In this document: piece after piece, positions 29,685 through 39,307 of the stretch
How positions within the stretch are numbered: position 1 is the first letter of the stretch
Layout of the letters: each line of letters starts with the position of its first letter
From: an uncultured Pelagibacteraceae bacterium
GTDB lineage: Bacteria > Pseudomonadota > Alphaproteobacteria > Pelagibacterales > Pelagibacteraceae
Reading direction: 5' to 3'
Assembly: GCA_902515185.1 (NCBI GenBank)
Contig: CABXTN010000006.1
Location: 1-51,967, forward strand
Length of the DNA: 51,967 nucleotides
Translations under genes and position numbers: made by a program
The notes under the pieces: generated by a model
Seen by the model: only the letters and a program-made list of their open reading frames with translations
What the model was told of the DNA's origin: nothing
Database searches by the model: none

Positions 29685-29939
29685 ATGAAAGATAAAAATT
29701 TACCACATGATATTCAAAGCAAATCTGTTGAGGAGTTAACAGATTTAGCAAATAATATAATTGAAAATCTCGAAAATAAAAATAACCTTGAAAGTTCAAT
29801 TGATGAATATCATATGTTAATAAAATTGAATAATTTGATTGAAAAAAAATTTCAAAGGAATTCTAAGAAAATAAGTGAAAGTACTAAGGAGAAAATACAA
29901 GAGGTATTAAAAAAAGACAATGGAAAAAAAGTTAAGTAA
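29685..29939 (+). CDS. xseB: Exodeoxyribonuclease VII small subunit
   Basis: A short helical protein (84 residues from the ATG at 29685) with the XseB pattern: SVEELTDLANNIIENLENKNNLESSIDEYHMLIKLNNLIEKK. The frame extends 13 codons upstream, but those would overlap the start of the Sua5 gene, so I chose the inner ATG. It overlaps ispA by 20 bp. The xseB-ispA-dxs order is widely conserved and supports a call the length alone would leave weak. Confidence 0.82.
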   Translation: MKDKNLPHDIQSKSVEELTDLANNIIENLENKNNLESSIDEYHMLIKLNNLIEKKFQRNSKKISESTKEKIQEVLKKDNGKKVK

Positions 29940-30789
29940 AATCGCAAACCATACTAATATTTTTTTAAAAAATTTTTTTTTAAAACAAAAGAAATCAGAT
30001 CTTATTTTTCCAATGAGATACGGAATATTTCCAGGAGGAAAAAAAATAAGATCTAAAATTATTATTGATATCGGAAGTATTTTTAATATTAAATATAAAA
30101 ATCTAATTCAAGTAGCTGCAGCTGTAGAATGTATACATGCATACTCTTTAATACACGATGACTTACCATGCATGGATAATGATAATTTAAGAAGAGGAAA
30201 ATTGTCAACACATAAAAAATATGGTGAATCAACAGCTATTCTAGCAGGCAACTCTTTGCTAACTATTGCATTTGAAATCTTGTCAGATGATAACCTAAAA
30301 ATAAATAGCAGCAGTAAAATAAAATTAATGAATTCTATATCAAAATGTGCAGGTCATTCAGGTATTGCTGGCGGTCAATACCTAGATCTCAGCTTTGAAA
30401 AAAAAAATGTTTCTACTAAAAAAATTAAAATAATGCAGGTAAAAAAAACAGGTATGCTTTTTAGTTTTTGTTGTATGGCTCCTGTTATTATTTCGAATAA
30501 ATTAAATCATGTAAAAAAATTTAAAGATATTGGTGAAAAAATTGGCCTGTTATTTCAAATAGTAGATGATTTAATTGATCTTAAGGGTTCCTCCAAAAAA
30601 GCAGGAAAAAAAACTAAAAAGGATATGAAAAAAGGAAAAGCAACTTTAATCAAAGCTTTAGGCTATAAAAATACTATTGATTATCGTGATAAATTAAAAT
30701 TAAATATATTAAATAAAATTGATCAATTTGGAAATAAATCTGACAATTTAAAGGAAACAATTAATTATATAGTAAGTAGAAGTAAATGA
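29920..30789 (+). CDS. ispA: Farnesyl/geranyl diphosphate synthase
   Basis: Condenses isopentenyl diphosphate with allylic diphosphates to C10 and C15 chains. The first Asp-rich motif is in [15 protein letters not shown] (DDxxxxD, long spacing as in bacterial IspA), the second in [27 protein letters not shown] near residue 38 binds diphosphate. Length is 289 residues. It overlaps dxs by 4 bp (ATGA), so precursor supply and chain elongation are co-translated. Product length cannot be settled by eye. Confidence 0.92.
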   Translation: MEKKLSKIANHTNIFLKNFFLKQKKSDLIFPMRYGIFPGGKKIRSKIIIDIGSIFNIKYKNLIQVAAAVECIHAYSLIHDDLPCMDNDNLRRGKLSTHKKYGESTAILAGNSLLTIAFEILSDDNLKINSSSKIKLMNSISKCAGHSGIAGGQYLDLSFEKKNVSTKKIKIMQVKKTGMLFSFCCMAPVIISNKLNHVKKFKDIGEKIGLLFQIVDDLIDLKGSSKKAGKKTKKDMKKGKATLIKALGYKNTIDYRDKLKLNILNKIDQFGNKSDNLKETINYIVSRSK

Positions 30790-32699
30790 ATAAAAATTAT
30801 AAATTTTTAAATAGTATAAATTTTCCTAAGGATATTAAAAGGTTATCTCAATCTGAATTAAAAATTTTAATAAAGGAAGTAAGAGATGAACTCATTGATG
30901 CAGTTTCTGAAACAGGTGGTCATTTAGGAGCAGGTTTGGGTGTTGTTGAGTTGACTGTTGCTTTGCACTATATTTTTAATACTCCAAGCGATAAAATAAT
31001 ATGGGATGTTGGACACCAATCATATCCTCATAAAATTTTAACAGGCAGGAAGGACAGAATTAGAACTTTAAGAAAAGGAGGCGGACTATCTGGCTTTACA
31101 AAAAGATCAGAAAGTGAATACGATCCTTTCGGTGCAGCCCACAGCTCAACATCAATATCATCAGCCTTCGGTGTAGCAGTCGCAAATAAACTTTCAAATA
31201 AAACAGATCAAGTTATAGCTGTTATTGGAGATGGGGCAATCAGTGCAGGTATGGCCTATGAAGCAATGAATAACGCTGGGTCAAGCAAAACCAAAATGAT
31301 TGTAATATTAAACGATAATGATATGTCAATTGCGAAACCCGTTGGTGCAATGAGGGCCTATCTTGCTAAAATTTTATCTGGTAAATTATATTTTAGTTTT
31401 AGAGAAACACTTAAACTTATAATATCTGCTTTTTCAAAAAGATTTAGCAAAAGAGCTGGTAAAGCTGAAGATTTCCTAAGATCAGCAATGACTGGTGGGA
31501 CTCTTTTTAGCTCCATGGGTTTTTATTATATCGGCCCTATAGATGGACATGATATAGATGCACTTATTTCAGTGCTTAAGAATGCAAAAGAAATTAATTA
31601 TGATGGTCCCATTATGATTCATGTAAAAACTGAAAAAGGGAAGGGATATAAATTTGCTGAAAAATCAAAAGATAAGTTTCATGGAGTTTCAAAATTCAAT
31701 GTGAATACAGGTATACAAGAGAAAGCCAAATCTAATACACCTTCTTATACAAAAGTTTTTGCTAATACTTTAATTAAACATGCAGAAAAAGATAGTAAGA
31801 TAGTTGGAATTACTGCTGCAATGCCGTCTGGTACCGGAATGGATCTATTTGGGGAAAAATTTCCATTAAGAATGTTTGACGTCGGGATTGCAGAGCAACA
31901 CGCTGTAACTTTTGCAGCGGGTTTATCAACAGAAGGATATAAGCCATTTGCTGCAATTTACTCTACTTTTTTACAAAGAGCTTACGATCAAGTTGTTCAT
32001 GATGTTGCAGTCCAAAATCTACCAGTTCGTTTTGCTATAGATAGAGCAGGACTTGTTGGTGCAGATGGTCCTACACACGCGGGATCTTTTGATATAACAT
32101 ATCTCTCAACTCTTCCAAATTTTGTAGTTATGGCAGCTAGCGATGAAGCTGAACTTGTTAGGATGGTGAATACCTCTGTAGACATTAATGATAAACCTTC
32201 TGCGTTTAGATATCCGAGAGGGAATGGTATTGGAGTTAGTTTACCTTCAATTGATGAAAAAATAGAAATTGGAAAAGGAAGAATAATTAAAGAGGGTAAG
32301 AAAATTGCAATAATAAATTTTGGGGCAAGATTGAATGAATGTTTAATTGCTTATGAAAATCTATTAAAAAAGGGTGTCAATCCAACCATTGTAGATGCAA
32401 GATTTGCAAAACCCTTAGATGAAAATCTTTTTTGGCAGTTAGCAATTGATCATGAGGCTATAATATCTATTGAGGAAGGGTCAATAGGAGGTTTTGGATC
32501 GCATTTGTCACAATTTTTTACAGAAAAAGGTTTGCTTGATAATAATTTAAAATTTAGATCTATGATATTACCAGATACTTTTATTGATCACGACAAACTT
32601 GACTTAATGTATAAAATCGCTGGCCTTGATGCACAAACAATCGAAAACAAAGTTTTTGATACTTTAAATTCAAAAGTAGTAATAAAAAAAACTAATTAA
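30786..32699 (+). CDS. dxs: 1-deoxy-D-xylulose-5-phosphate synthase
   Basis: First enzyme of the MEP isoprenoid pathway: pyruvate plus glyceraldehyde-3-phosphate to DXP. The ThDP motif starts at about residue 148 ([18 protein letters not shown]); [43 protein letters not shown] and [18 protein letters not shown] are all present in 637 residues. It could feed the polyprenyl synthase at 34438 and carotenoid/retinal made elsewhere. Its stop interlocks with the aroC stop (shared TTAA). Confidence 0.97.
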   Translation: MNKNYKFLNSINFPKDIKRLSQSELKILIKEVRDELIDAVSETGGHLGAGLGVVELTVALHYIFNTPSDKIIWDVGHQSYPHKILTGRKDRIRTLRKGGGLSGFTKRSESEYDPFGAAHSSTSISSAFGVAVANKLSNKTDQVIAVIGDGAISAGMAYEAMNNAGSSKTKMIVILNDNDMSIAKPVGAMRAYLAKILSGKLYFSFRETLKLIISAFSKRFSKRAGKAEDFLRSAMTGGTLFSSMGFYYIGPIDGHDIDALISVLKNAKEINYDGPIMIHVKTEKGKGYKFAEKSKDKFHGVSKFNVNTGIQEKAKSNTPSYTKVFANTLIKHAEKDSKIVGITAAMPSGTGMDLFGEKFPLRMFDVGIAEQHAVTFAAGLSTEGYKPFAAIYSTFLQRAYDQVVHDVAVQNLPVRFAIDRAGLVGADGPTHAGSFDITYLSTLPNFVVMAASDEAELVRMVNTSVDINDKPSAFRYPRGNGIGVSLPSIDEKIEIGKGRIIKEGKKIAIINFGARLNECLIAYENLLKKGVNPTIVDARFAKPLDENLFWQLAIDHEAIISIEEGSIGGFGSHLSQFFTEKGLLDNNLKFRSMILPDTFIDHDKLDLMYKIAGLDAQTIENKVFDTLNSKVVIKKTN

Positions 32700-33781
32700 A
32701 CTAAACATTGTGCACTATTCATTAAATAGTGATCAAGCAGAACACAATGCATCATTGCTTCACCAATTGGTACAGCCCTGATTCCAACACAAGGATCATG
32801 TCTACCTCTAACAGAAATGGTTGTATTCTTTCCAAATTTATCAATCGTTTTTCTTGATGTAAGTATTGAGGATGTTGGTTTGACTGCAAAAGATATAATT
32901 ATATCTTGTCCAGTAGATATTCCACCAAGTATTCCACCAGCATTGTTAGACTTAAATTTAGTAGATTTTCCTTTTTGTAAAATTTCATCAGAATTTTTTT
33001 CTCCAGTTAATTGTGCTGAATTCATTCCCGATCCTATATTTACTCCTTTTACTGCATTAATACTCATCATTGCAGATGCAATATCCATATCAAGTTTTGA
33101 GTAAATAGGAGCACCTAATCCTACAGGAATGCCTCTTGCTCGAATCTCAATAATTGCACCACATGATGAGCCTGCTTTTCTAATACTAAGTAAATATTTT
33201 TCCCATAACTTTAAAATATTTTTATCTGGGCAAAAAAATGGATTTTTTGAGATAAATTTATCATTCCATTTATTAACATCACAACCTAGAATACCAAGTT
33301 GTGTAACAGCTCCGATAACTTTATATTTTTTTCCTATTTTTTTTTCTAAAACTTTTTTAGCAATTGCCCCTGCAGCAACTCTTGCAGCTGTTTCTCTTGC
33401 AGATTGTCTACCACCACCTCTGTAATCTCTAATTCCATATTTTTTAAAATAAGTATAATCAGCATGCCCAGGTCTAAATTTATTTTTAATAGTCTCATAA
33501 TCTCTAGACTTCATATCCTTATTGTAAATAATCATAGATATTGGAGTGCCTGTTGTTTTACCCTCAAATACTCCAGATAATATATTCACTTTATCATCCT
33601 CTTTTCTTTGAGTAGTAAATTTAGATTGACCAGGCTTTCTTTTGTTAAGTTCAATTTGTATATCTTTCTCAGAAATGTAAATATTTGGAGGACATCCATC
33701 TACAACACAGCCAATTGCTGGACCATGAGATTCTCCCCAGGTAGTGAAACGAAATATCTTTCCAAAAGTGTTAAATGACAT
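32696..33781 (-). CDS. aroC: Chorismate synthase
   Basis: Converts EPSP to chorismate with reduced FMN, the last common step to aromatic amino acids and folate. Motifs: [59 protein letters not shown] as split segments near residues 95-135, and [14 protein letters not shown] at the C-terminus. Length is 361 residues. The gene diverges from pdxH across 33 bp and converges on dxs with a 4-bp overlap. Confidence 0.97.
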   Translation of the reverse strand: MSFNTFGKIFRFTTWGESHGPAIGCVVDGCPPNIYISEKDIQIELNKRKPGQSKFTTQRKEDDKVNILSGVFEGKTTGTPISMIIYNKDMKSRDYETIKNKFRPGHADYTYFKKYGIRDYRGGGRQSARETAARVAAGAIAKKVLEKKIGKKYKVIGAVTQLGILGCDVNKWNDKFISKNPFFCPDKNILKLWEKYLLSIRKAGSSCGAIIEIRARGIPVGLGAPIYSKLDMDIASAMMSINAVKGVNIGSGMNSAQLTGEKNSDEILQKGKSTKFKSNNAGGILGGISTGQDIIISFAVKPTSSILTSRKTIDKFGKNTTISVRGRHDPCVGIRAVPIGEAMMHCVLLDHYLMNSAQCLV

Positions 33782-33814
33782 TAAATATATTATATAAATT
33801 ATTTTGTTTAAATT

Positions 33815-34441
33815 ATGAATGAAAAAAACTCTTTAGGACTAGATAATTGCTTTAAGGACTATGAAAACCCTTTAGAATTATTTAAAGAATGGTTCGCTGA
33901 GGCAAAAAAAACTGAGATTAACGATCCAAATGCGTTAGCATTAGGCACTAGCACAAAAGAAGGAGTGCCCTCTGTAAGAATGGTCTTATTAAAAGATTTT
34001 AATGAGAAAGGTTTTGTTTTTTATACAAACCTAAATAGTAAAAAAAGCAATGATATAAAATGTAATCCCTGGGCTTCGATGTGCTTTCACTGGAAAAGTA
34101 TTCTAAGACAAATTAGAATAGTCGGAAAATTAAATAAAGTTTCTAATACAGAAGCAGATTTATATTATAACTCAAGATCCTATGAAAGTAGAATAGGAGC
34201 TTGGGCATCAAAACAAAGTACAATATTGAAAAATAGAGATGAACTATTAAAATCTATAGAAGATTTTAAAAAAAAATATCCAGACGAAAAAAAATTGCCT
34301 AGGCCTGATTACTGGTCAGGATGGATTTTATCTCCAACCGAGATTGAGTTCTGGCTTGATGGAGATAATAGAATTCACCAAAGACTCAAATATAATAAAA
34401 TTTCAAATGATAAATGGGAAAAAATTTTATTAAGTCCTTAA
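33815..34441 (+). CDS. pdxH: Pyridoxamine 5'-phosphate oxidase
   Basis: Oxidises pyridoxine or pyridoxamine phosphate to PLP using FMN. The 208-residue protein has [66 protein letters not shown] and the C-terminal [18 protein letters not shown], matching PdxH throughout. Its stop codon interlocks with that of the polyprenyl synthase (shared TTAA at 34438-34441). Confidence 0.95.
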   Translation: MNEKNSLGLDNCFKDYENPLELFKEWFAEAKKTEINDPNALALGTSTKEGVPSVRMVLLKDFNEKGFVFYTNLNSKKSNDIKCNPWASMCFHWKSILRQIRIVGKLNKVSNTEADLYYNSRSYESRIGAWASKQSTILKNRDELLKSIEDFKKKYPDEKKLPRPDYWSGWILSPTEIEFWLDGDNRIHQRLKYNKISNDKWEKILLSP

Positions 34442-35451
34442 AAACTTCTTTCTAAACTGAAAGATGTTAATTTTTTAAGTATATCTTTTTCTTTAGACTC
34501 TTCAAAAATACTTAGTGCATTTGATGCGAGGTTTATAAAATATTCTGCCTTAGAATAACAATCATTAATTATATTATTTTTTTTTATTAAATTTAAAATA
34601 AAATTTAACTCTTCTTGACTTCTCTCTTTTTTATTAAAAATATTTTTAATATCTTCTTTTTCCATTTTATTTAACTTTTGATAAAGTAGTATTATTGGTA
34701 AAGTAATTTTACCTTCATAAAAATCATTACCAATTACTTTTCCAAAAAACTTAAGATCTGAATTATAGTCTAAAGTATCATCTGCAATTTGAAAGGTTAA
34801 ACCTAAATTTTTTCCATAAAACTCTAAAGCATCTTTTATTTTTTTATCTTTATTAGCTAGTATTGATCCCACTTTAGTAGCTGCAGCAAACAATGATGCA
34901 GTCTTTGCTGAAATAATTTTTAAATATGTTTCTTCCAACATATCAACCTCACCCTTGTGTTGAAGTTGTAATACTTCACCTTGTGATATTTCTGCAGATG
35001 TTGAAGATAGGAGTTTTAAAACTTCAAGATTTCCATCTTCCACCATCATTTCAAAACATCTACTCAACAAATAGTCGCCAACAAGAATTGATGATTGGTT
35101 TCCCCAAATTTTATTTAAAGTTTTTTTGCCTCTACGCACATCACCATTATCTATAACATCATCATGCATTAATGTAGCAGCATGAATTAATTCAACACAC
35201 GCAGCTAAATTAATATCCCTAGAACCTTTTTGATAATTACATAACTTTGCTGAACCTAAAGTTAACATTGCTCTTAATCTTTTGCCACCTGTTCCCAGGT
35301 GGTATTTTGTCATTTCATCAACCAAATCTACTTTACTTGATAACTTAGTTTTAATTTTTTCTTCAACTAAAATTAACTTATCTTCAACTGAACTTTTGAG
35401 TTCTGAATATGAATTATTTATCCTATTTTTTAGCTGAACAACTGTCCCCAT
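34438..35451 (-). CDS. ispB: Long-chain polyprenyl diphosphate synthase (octaprenyl-type)
   Basis: Builds the ubiquinone side chain. GGKRLRAML, the first motif MHDDVIDNGDVRRGKKT (DDxxD, the long-chain type) and the second IADDTLDYNSD are intact in 337 residues. The amino acid five places before the first motif is Ala, compatible with a long product, but chain length is not settled by eye. It diverges from the S49 peptidase gene across a 109-bp spacer. Confidence 0.9.
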   Translation of the reverse strand: MGTVVQLKNRINNSYSELKSSVEDKLILVEEKIKTKLSSKVDLVDEMTKYHLGTGGKRLRAMLTLGSAKLCNYQKGSRDINLAACVELIHAATLMHDDVIDNGDVRRGKKTLNKIWGNQSSILVGDYLLSRCFEMMVEDGNLEVLKLLSSTSAEISQGEVLQLQHKGEVDMLEETYLKIISAKTASLFAAATKVGSILANKDKKIKDALEFYGKNLGLTFQIADDTLDYNSDLKFFGKVIGNDFYEGKITLPIILLYQKLNKMEKEDIKNIFNKKERSQEELNFILNLIKKNNIINDCYSKAEYFINLASNALSIFEESKEKDILKKLTSFSLERSF

Positions 35452-35493
35452 GTATATAAACTAGTACAATACTAACAATATTATACTTATCAA

Positions 35494-35521
35494 TTGACGC
35501 ACCTTAAACTTCAACTATAAG
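35494..35521 (+). promoter_or_regulatory. Candidate sigma-70 promoter for the S49 peptidase gene
   Basis: TTGACG (35494-35499) and TATAAG (35516-35521) are separated by 16 nt, one of the best -35/-10 pairs I found. It sits about 40 bp before the ATG at 35561, in the spacer divergent from ispB. The downstream glyQ, glyS and ppdK genes could be served by the same transcript. Confidence 0.5.
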
Positions 35522-35560
35522 TAGACTTTATATTTTATTATAAATTTTATAAGCATAGAT

Positions 35561-36367
35561 ATGTTTTCATTTTTCAAAAAAAAAAAAATTATACCTCATA
35601 TCAAACTAAGTGGTGTAATTGGGAACGTGGGAAAGTTTAAACAGGGTATAGATTTTGCCAGCCAGGAAGAGATAATAAAAAAAGCTTTTTCTATTAAGAA
35701 AGCACCAGCTGTAGCAATTTCAATTAATTCTCCTGGTGGATCTCCAGTCCAATCACATTTAATTCATGACCAAATAAGATCATTAGCTAAAAAAAATAAT
35801 AAAAAAGTATTAATTTTTGCAGAAGATGTTGCTGCTTCAGGTGGATACCTGATTGCCTGTTCAGGAGATGAAATTTATGCTAATCAAAGTTCTATAATTG
35901 GTTCCATAGGAGTTATATATTCATCTTTTGGATTTACTGAACTAATTAGTAAAATAGGCGTACAAAGAAGAGTTTACACAGCTGGAAAGAATAAAAGTAC
36001 CTTGGATCCTTTTATGGAAGAAAAAAAAGAAGATATAGAGAGACTTAAAAATATTCAGCTAGATCTCCATAAAGATTTTATTGATGTTGTTGAGGCAAGC
36101 CGTTCAAGTAAATTAAAAAAAGAGTCTGGCATCGAGTTATTTTCTGGAGAATTTTGGTCTGGTAAAAAAGCTAAAGAATTAGGTCTTGTAGATGGCATTG
36201 GAAATGCAGATAAAATTTTGAAAGAAAAATTTGGTGAAGATGTTGTTATTAAAAAATTTGAAAAACAAAAAGGTTGGCTTGCTAGAAAATTATCCTCTGA
36301 AAATCATACTGATAAAGTTATAAGTATAATGGAAGAAAGATCTATCTGGCAAAGATATGGTTTCTAA
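35561..36367 (+). CDS. S49 family signal-peptide peptidase-like protein (short SppA/SohB type)
   Basis: The ClpP-fold serine peptidase carries [10 protein letters not shown] (residues 56-64), the nucleophile S93 in [23 protein letters not shown] and the general-base lysine K145 in [11 protein letters not shown]. The Ser-Lys spacing of 52 equals that of Bacillus SppA. At 268 residues it is the short single-domain form. There is no clear N-terminal membrane helix, only a short FSFFKKKK start, so membrane attachment is uncertain. It overlaps glyQ by 11 bp. Confidence 0.88.
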   Translation: MFSFFKKKKIIPHIKLSGVIGNVGKFKQGIDFASQEEIIKKAFSIKKAPAVAISINSPGGSPVQSHLIHDQIRSLAKKNNKKVLIFAEDVAASGGYLIACSGDEIYANQSSIIGSIGVIYSSFGFTELISKIGVQRRVYTAGKNKSTLDPFMEEKKEDIERLKNIQLDLHKDFIDVVEASRSSKLKKESGIELFSGEFWSGKKAKELGLVDGIGNADKILKEKFGEDVVIKKFEKQKGWLARKLSSENHTDKVISIMEERSIWQRYGF

Positions 36368-37238
36368 AAAAAAGAAAACAAAACCAAAATATCAAAATTT
36401 TCAAGATACAATCTTGAATTTGCAAAAATATTGGAGTAAACAGGGTTGCGTTATTTTACAACCTTATGACATGGAAGTGGGAGCGGGAACTTTTCACCCA
36501 GCAACTACCCTAAGGTCATTAGGACCTAAACATTGGAGAGCTGCTTACGTTCAGCCTTCTAGAAGACCAACAGACGGGAGGTATGGAGATAACCCAAACA
36601 GGCTTCAGCATTATTACCAGTTTCAAGTGATAATAAAACCTTCACCAAAAAATATTAAAAAACTTTATTTGAATAGTCTAAATACTATTGGGATAAATTA
36701 TAAAGATCATGATATTAGATTTGTCGAAGATGATTGGGAAAGCCCAACGCTAGGAGCAGCTGGTCTAGGGTGGGAAGTTTGGTGTGACGGTATGGAGATT
36801 ACACAGTTTACTTATTTTCAACAAATGGCAGGATTTGAGTGCAAACCTGTTTCGGTTGAACTTACTTATGGAATTGAAAGAATTTGTATGTTTACACAGC
36901 AGAAAAAAAATGTTTATGATTTAGATTGGAACAGCCAGGGAGTAAAATATAGAGAAGTATTTCATCAAGCGGAAAAAGAATTTTCTTCTTATAATTTTGA
37001 GCTAGCCAATACTGATAATTTATTTAAGATTTTTGAAATGACTGAGCAAGAGGCAAATAATTTAATTTCTAAAAACGTATCTTTGCCTGCATACGACCAA
37101 TGTTTGAAAGCAAGTCATATTTTTAATATATTAGATGCGCGAGGAGTTATTAGTGTAGCTCAAAGGGCAGAGTACATTGGAAGAATAAGAGATATAACAA
37201 AAGGTGTAGCTGAGATTTGGATTAAAAATCAAAAATAG
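36357..37238 (+). CDS. glyQ: Glycyl-tRNA synthetase alpha subunit
   Basis: Catalytic subunit of the bacterial alpha2beta2 enzyme. Landmarks are [36 protein letters not shown] in pieces near residues 15-50, [25 protein letters not shown], and the class II motif 3-like [12 protein letters not shown]. Length is 293 residues. It starts inside the end of the S49 gene and glyS begins 2 bp after its stop. Confidence 0.97.
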   Translation: MVSKKKKTKPKYQNFQDTILNLQKYWSKQGCVILQPYDMEVGAGTFHPATTLRSLGPKHWRAAYVQPSRRPTDGRYGDNPNRLQHYYQFQVIIKPSPKNIKKLYLNSLNTIGINYKDHDIRFVEDDWESPTLGAAGLGWEVWCDGMEITQFTYFQQMAGFECKPVSVELTYGIERICMFTQQKKNVYDLDWNSQGVKYREVFHQAEKEFSSYNFELANTDNLFKIFEMTEQEANNLISKNVSLPAYDQCLKASHIFNILDARGVISVAQRAEYIGRIRDITKGVAEIWIKNQK

Positions 37239-37240
37239 AA

Positions 37241-39307
37241 ATGTCTGAATTTTTTTTAGAACTTTTTACAGAAGAGGTGCCAGCAAAACTTCAATCAGGT
37301 GCTAGGAATTTTTTATTAACTAATTTTGAAAAATTATTTCATGAAAAAAGTGTTATATTTAAAAAAAGTTTGACTTATTCAGTACCAAATCGTCTTCTTA
37401 TATATTTTGACGGAGTTAATAAACAGATTATTGAAAAAAAAGAGGAAAAAAAAGGCCCAAGTATATTAGTACAAAAACAAGCGTTAGATGGTTTCTTAAA
37501 ATCAAATAAACTTTTGGAAAAAGATATTTTTAAAAAAAAAACAGATAAAGGAGAGTTTTATTTTTATATTAAGCCCGAGAAAAAAATTGAAACTTTAAAT
37601 ATTTTAAAAGATTCAATACCAAAAATTTTAGACAGGATAGATTGGAAGAAGTCTATGAGATGGGGCAATAATTCATTAATTTGGGCCAGGCCTTTGAAAT
37701 CAATTTTAGCTATATTTGATAACAAAATAGTCGATTTTAATTATCACCATTTATCAAGTACTAACTATACTTATTTAGACAAAGAATTTGAGGAAAAAAC
37801 TAAAAAAGTAAGAAGCTATAAAGATTATAGAGATAGCATAAAAAAACTGGATATAATTATTGATCAGAATGAAAGAAAAGATTTTATCAAAAAAGAAATT
37901 GATAAAATTTCAAAAAAAAACAATCTTAAAGTAGAGATAAACCATTTTCTTTTGGAAGAGGTAACAAATTTAGTTGAACAACCAAATATTCTTTTATGTA
38001 AATTTGATAAAAAGTTTTTACAAATTCCAAGAGAAATTTTAATTATCACTATGCAAAATCATCAAAAATACTTCCACACATTGGATAATAAGGGAAATAT
38101 AACAAATCAGTTCATAGTAGTTGCAAATAATAAGGATTTAAAAGGTTTTATTAGGTTAGGAAATGAAAGAGTAGTCGAGGCAAGACTAAGAGATGCAGAG
38201 TTCTTTTGGAATAAAAATAAAAATCAAAATTTACTAAAGCAAATATCAAAATTGAAAACTATGAACTATTTTAAAGGTTTGGGATCTTATTACGATAAAA
38301 TGCAAAGAATGAGAAAATTAGGTGGTTTTATTTCTGATCATTTATTAATTAGTAAGGAGAAAATTGAAATAGCATGTTCGATTTGTAAGGTAGATTTGGT
38401 TTCAGATTTAGTTGGTGAATTTCCCGAACTACAAGGTATTATGGGAGGATACTTTGCTGAAGAACAAGGCTTTGAAAAAGATGTATCACTATCTATAAAG
38501 GAACATTACTTACCAAACTCTTTGGAGAGCAAAATACCAAAAAAATATTTTAGTGTTGGGCTCTCTTTAACAGATAAGCTAGACACACTTGTTGGTTTTT
38601 TTGGAATAAATCTTAAACCTTCAAGTTCAAAAGATCCTTTTGCATTGAGGAGAGCAGCTATTGGAATTATTAGATTAATTGTTGAAAATAATATTGATTT
38701 AAAAATAAAAGATTTGATAAATTATTCACTTGTTTTATATCAAGAAAATAACTTTGTATTTGAAAACAAAGTTACTCAAAAAGACTTAGAAAATTTTATA
38801 TTAGAAAGACTGAAATATTACATGAAAGAAAAAAATATTAGAAGTGATGTAATAAATGCAAGTTTATATACATTTGGAATAAATCATATAAATAAAATTT
38901 ATAGAAAATCTTTAGCTTTTAATAAAATTATTAATAAAGAAAGTGGTTTAGATATTATTGCAAGTTATAAAAGAGCATTAAATATATTAGAAAGCGAGGT
39001 TCAAAAGAATAATTTAGAACTATCTGAAATTGCTGACCCAGGGCTTTTTAAAAATGAATTTGAAAAAAAACTATATAAGAAAATTAAGGAATTAAAAAAA
39101 TATTTTGTAAATATTAACAATGATGAGAATTATGAAATAACTTTAGACAACTTAAGATCAGCAAAACCAGTTATTTTTGAATTTTTTGATAATATCATTG
39201 TGAATGATGAAAATAACGCAATAAGAAAAAATCGTTTGGAACTTTTACAAATGTTCTGTAAAACTTTCGATAACTATATAAATTTTTCAAAAATTGAGAG
39301 TGTTTAG
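37241..39307 (+). CDS. glyS: Glycyl-tRNA synthetase beta subunit
   Basis: Binds and positions tRNA-Gly for GlyQ. The N-terminus MSEFFLELFTEEVPAKLQ is diagnostic; IDWKKSMRWGN, VEQPNILLCKFDKKFLQIP, TMQNHQKYFHTLD and the HD-like stretch DLVGEFPELQGIMGGYFA are present in 688 residues. Its TAG stop shares a base with the GTG start of ppdK, so expression is likely coupled. Confidence 0.97.
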   Translation: MSEFFLELFTEEVPAKLQSGARNFLLTNFEKLFHEKSVIFKKSLTYSVPNRLLIYFDGVNKQIIEKKEEKKGPSILVQKQALDGFLKSNKLLEKDIFKKKTDKGEFYFYIKPEKKIETLNILKDSIPKILDRIDWKKSMRWGNNSLIWARPLKSILAIFDNKIVDFNYHHLSSTNYTYLDKEFEEKTKKVRSYKDYRDSIKKLDIIIDQNERKDFIKKEIDKISKKNNLKVEINHFLLEEVTNLVEQPNILLCKFDKKFLQIPREILIITMQNHQKYFHTLDNKGNITNQFIVVANNKDLKGFIRLGNERVVEARLRDAEFFWNKNKNQNLLKQISKLKTMNYFKGLGSYYDKMQRMRKLGGFISDHLLISKEKIEIACSICKVDLVSDLVGEFPELQGIMGGYFAEEQGFEKDVSLSIKEHYLPNSLESKIPKKYFSVGLSLTDKLDTLVGFFGINLKPSSSKDPFALRRAAIGIIRLIVENNIDLKIKDLINYSLVLYQENNFVFENKVTQKDLENFILERLKYYMKEKNIRSDVINASLYTFGINHINKIYRKSLAFNKIINKESGLDIIASYKRALNILESEVQKNNLELSEIADPGLFKNEFEKKLYKKIKELKKYFVNINNDENYEITLDNLRSAKPVIFEFFDNIIVNDENNAIRKNRLELLQMFCKTFDNYINFSKIESV

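Noticed and set aside
29665-29799. Upstream 45-codon extension of the Sua5/TsaC gene
   Set aside because: The extra residues are Tyr/Phe-rich, unlike the family, and would overlap the divergent xseB start. The ATG at 29664 fits the family better.
35494-35560. A glycine riboswitch ahead of the glyQ-containing transcript
   Set aside because: The roughly 40-nt leader is too short and has none of the aptamer's paired elements.
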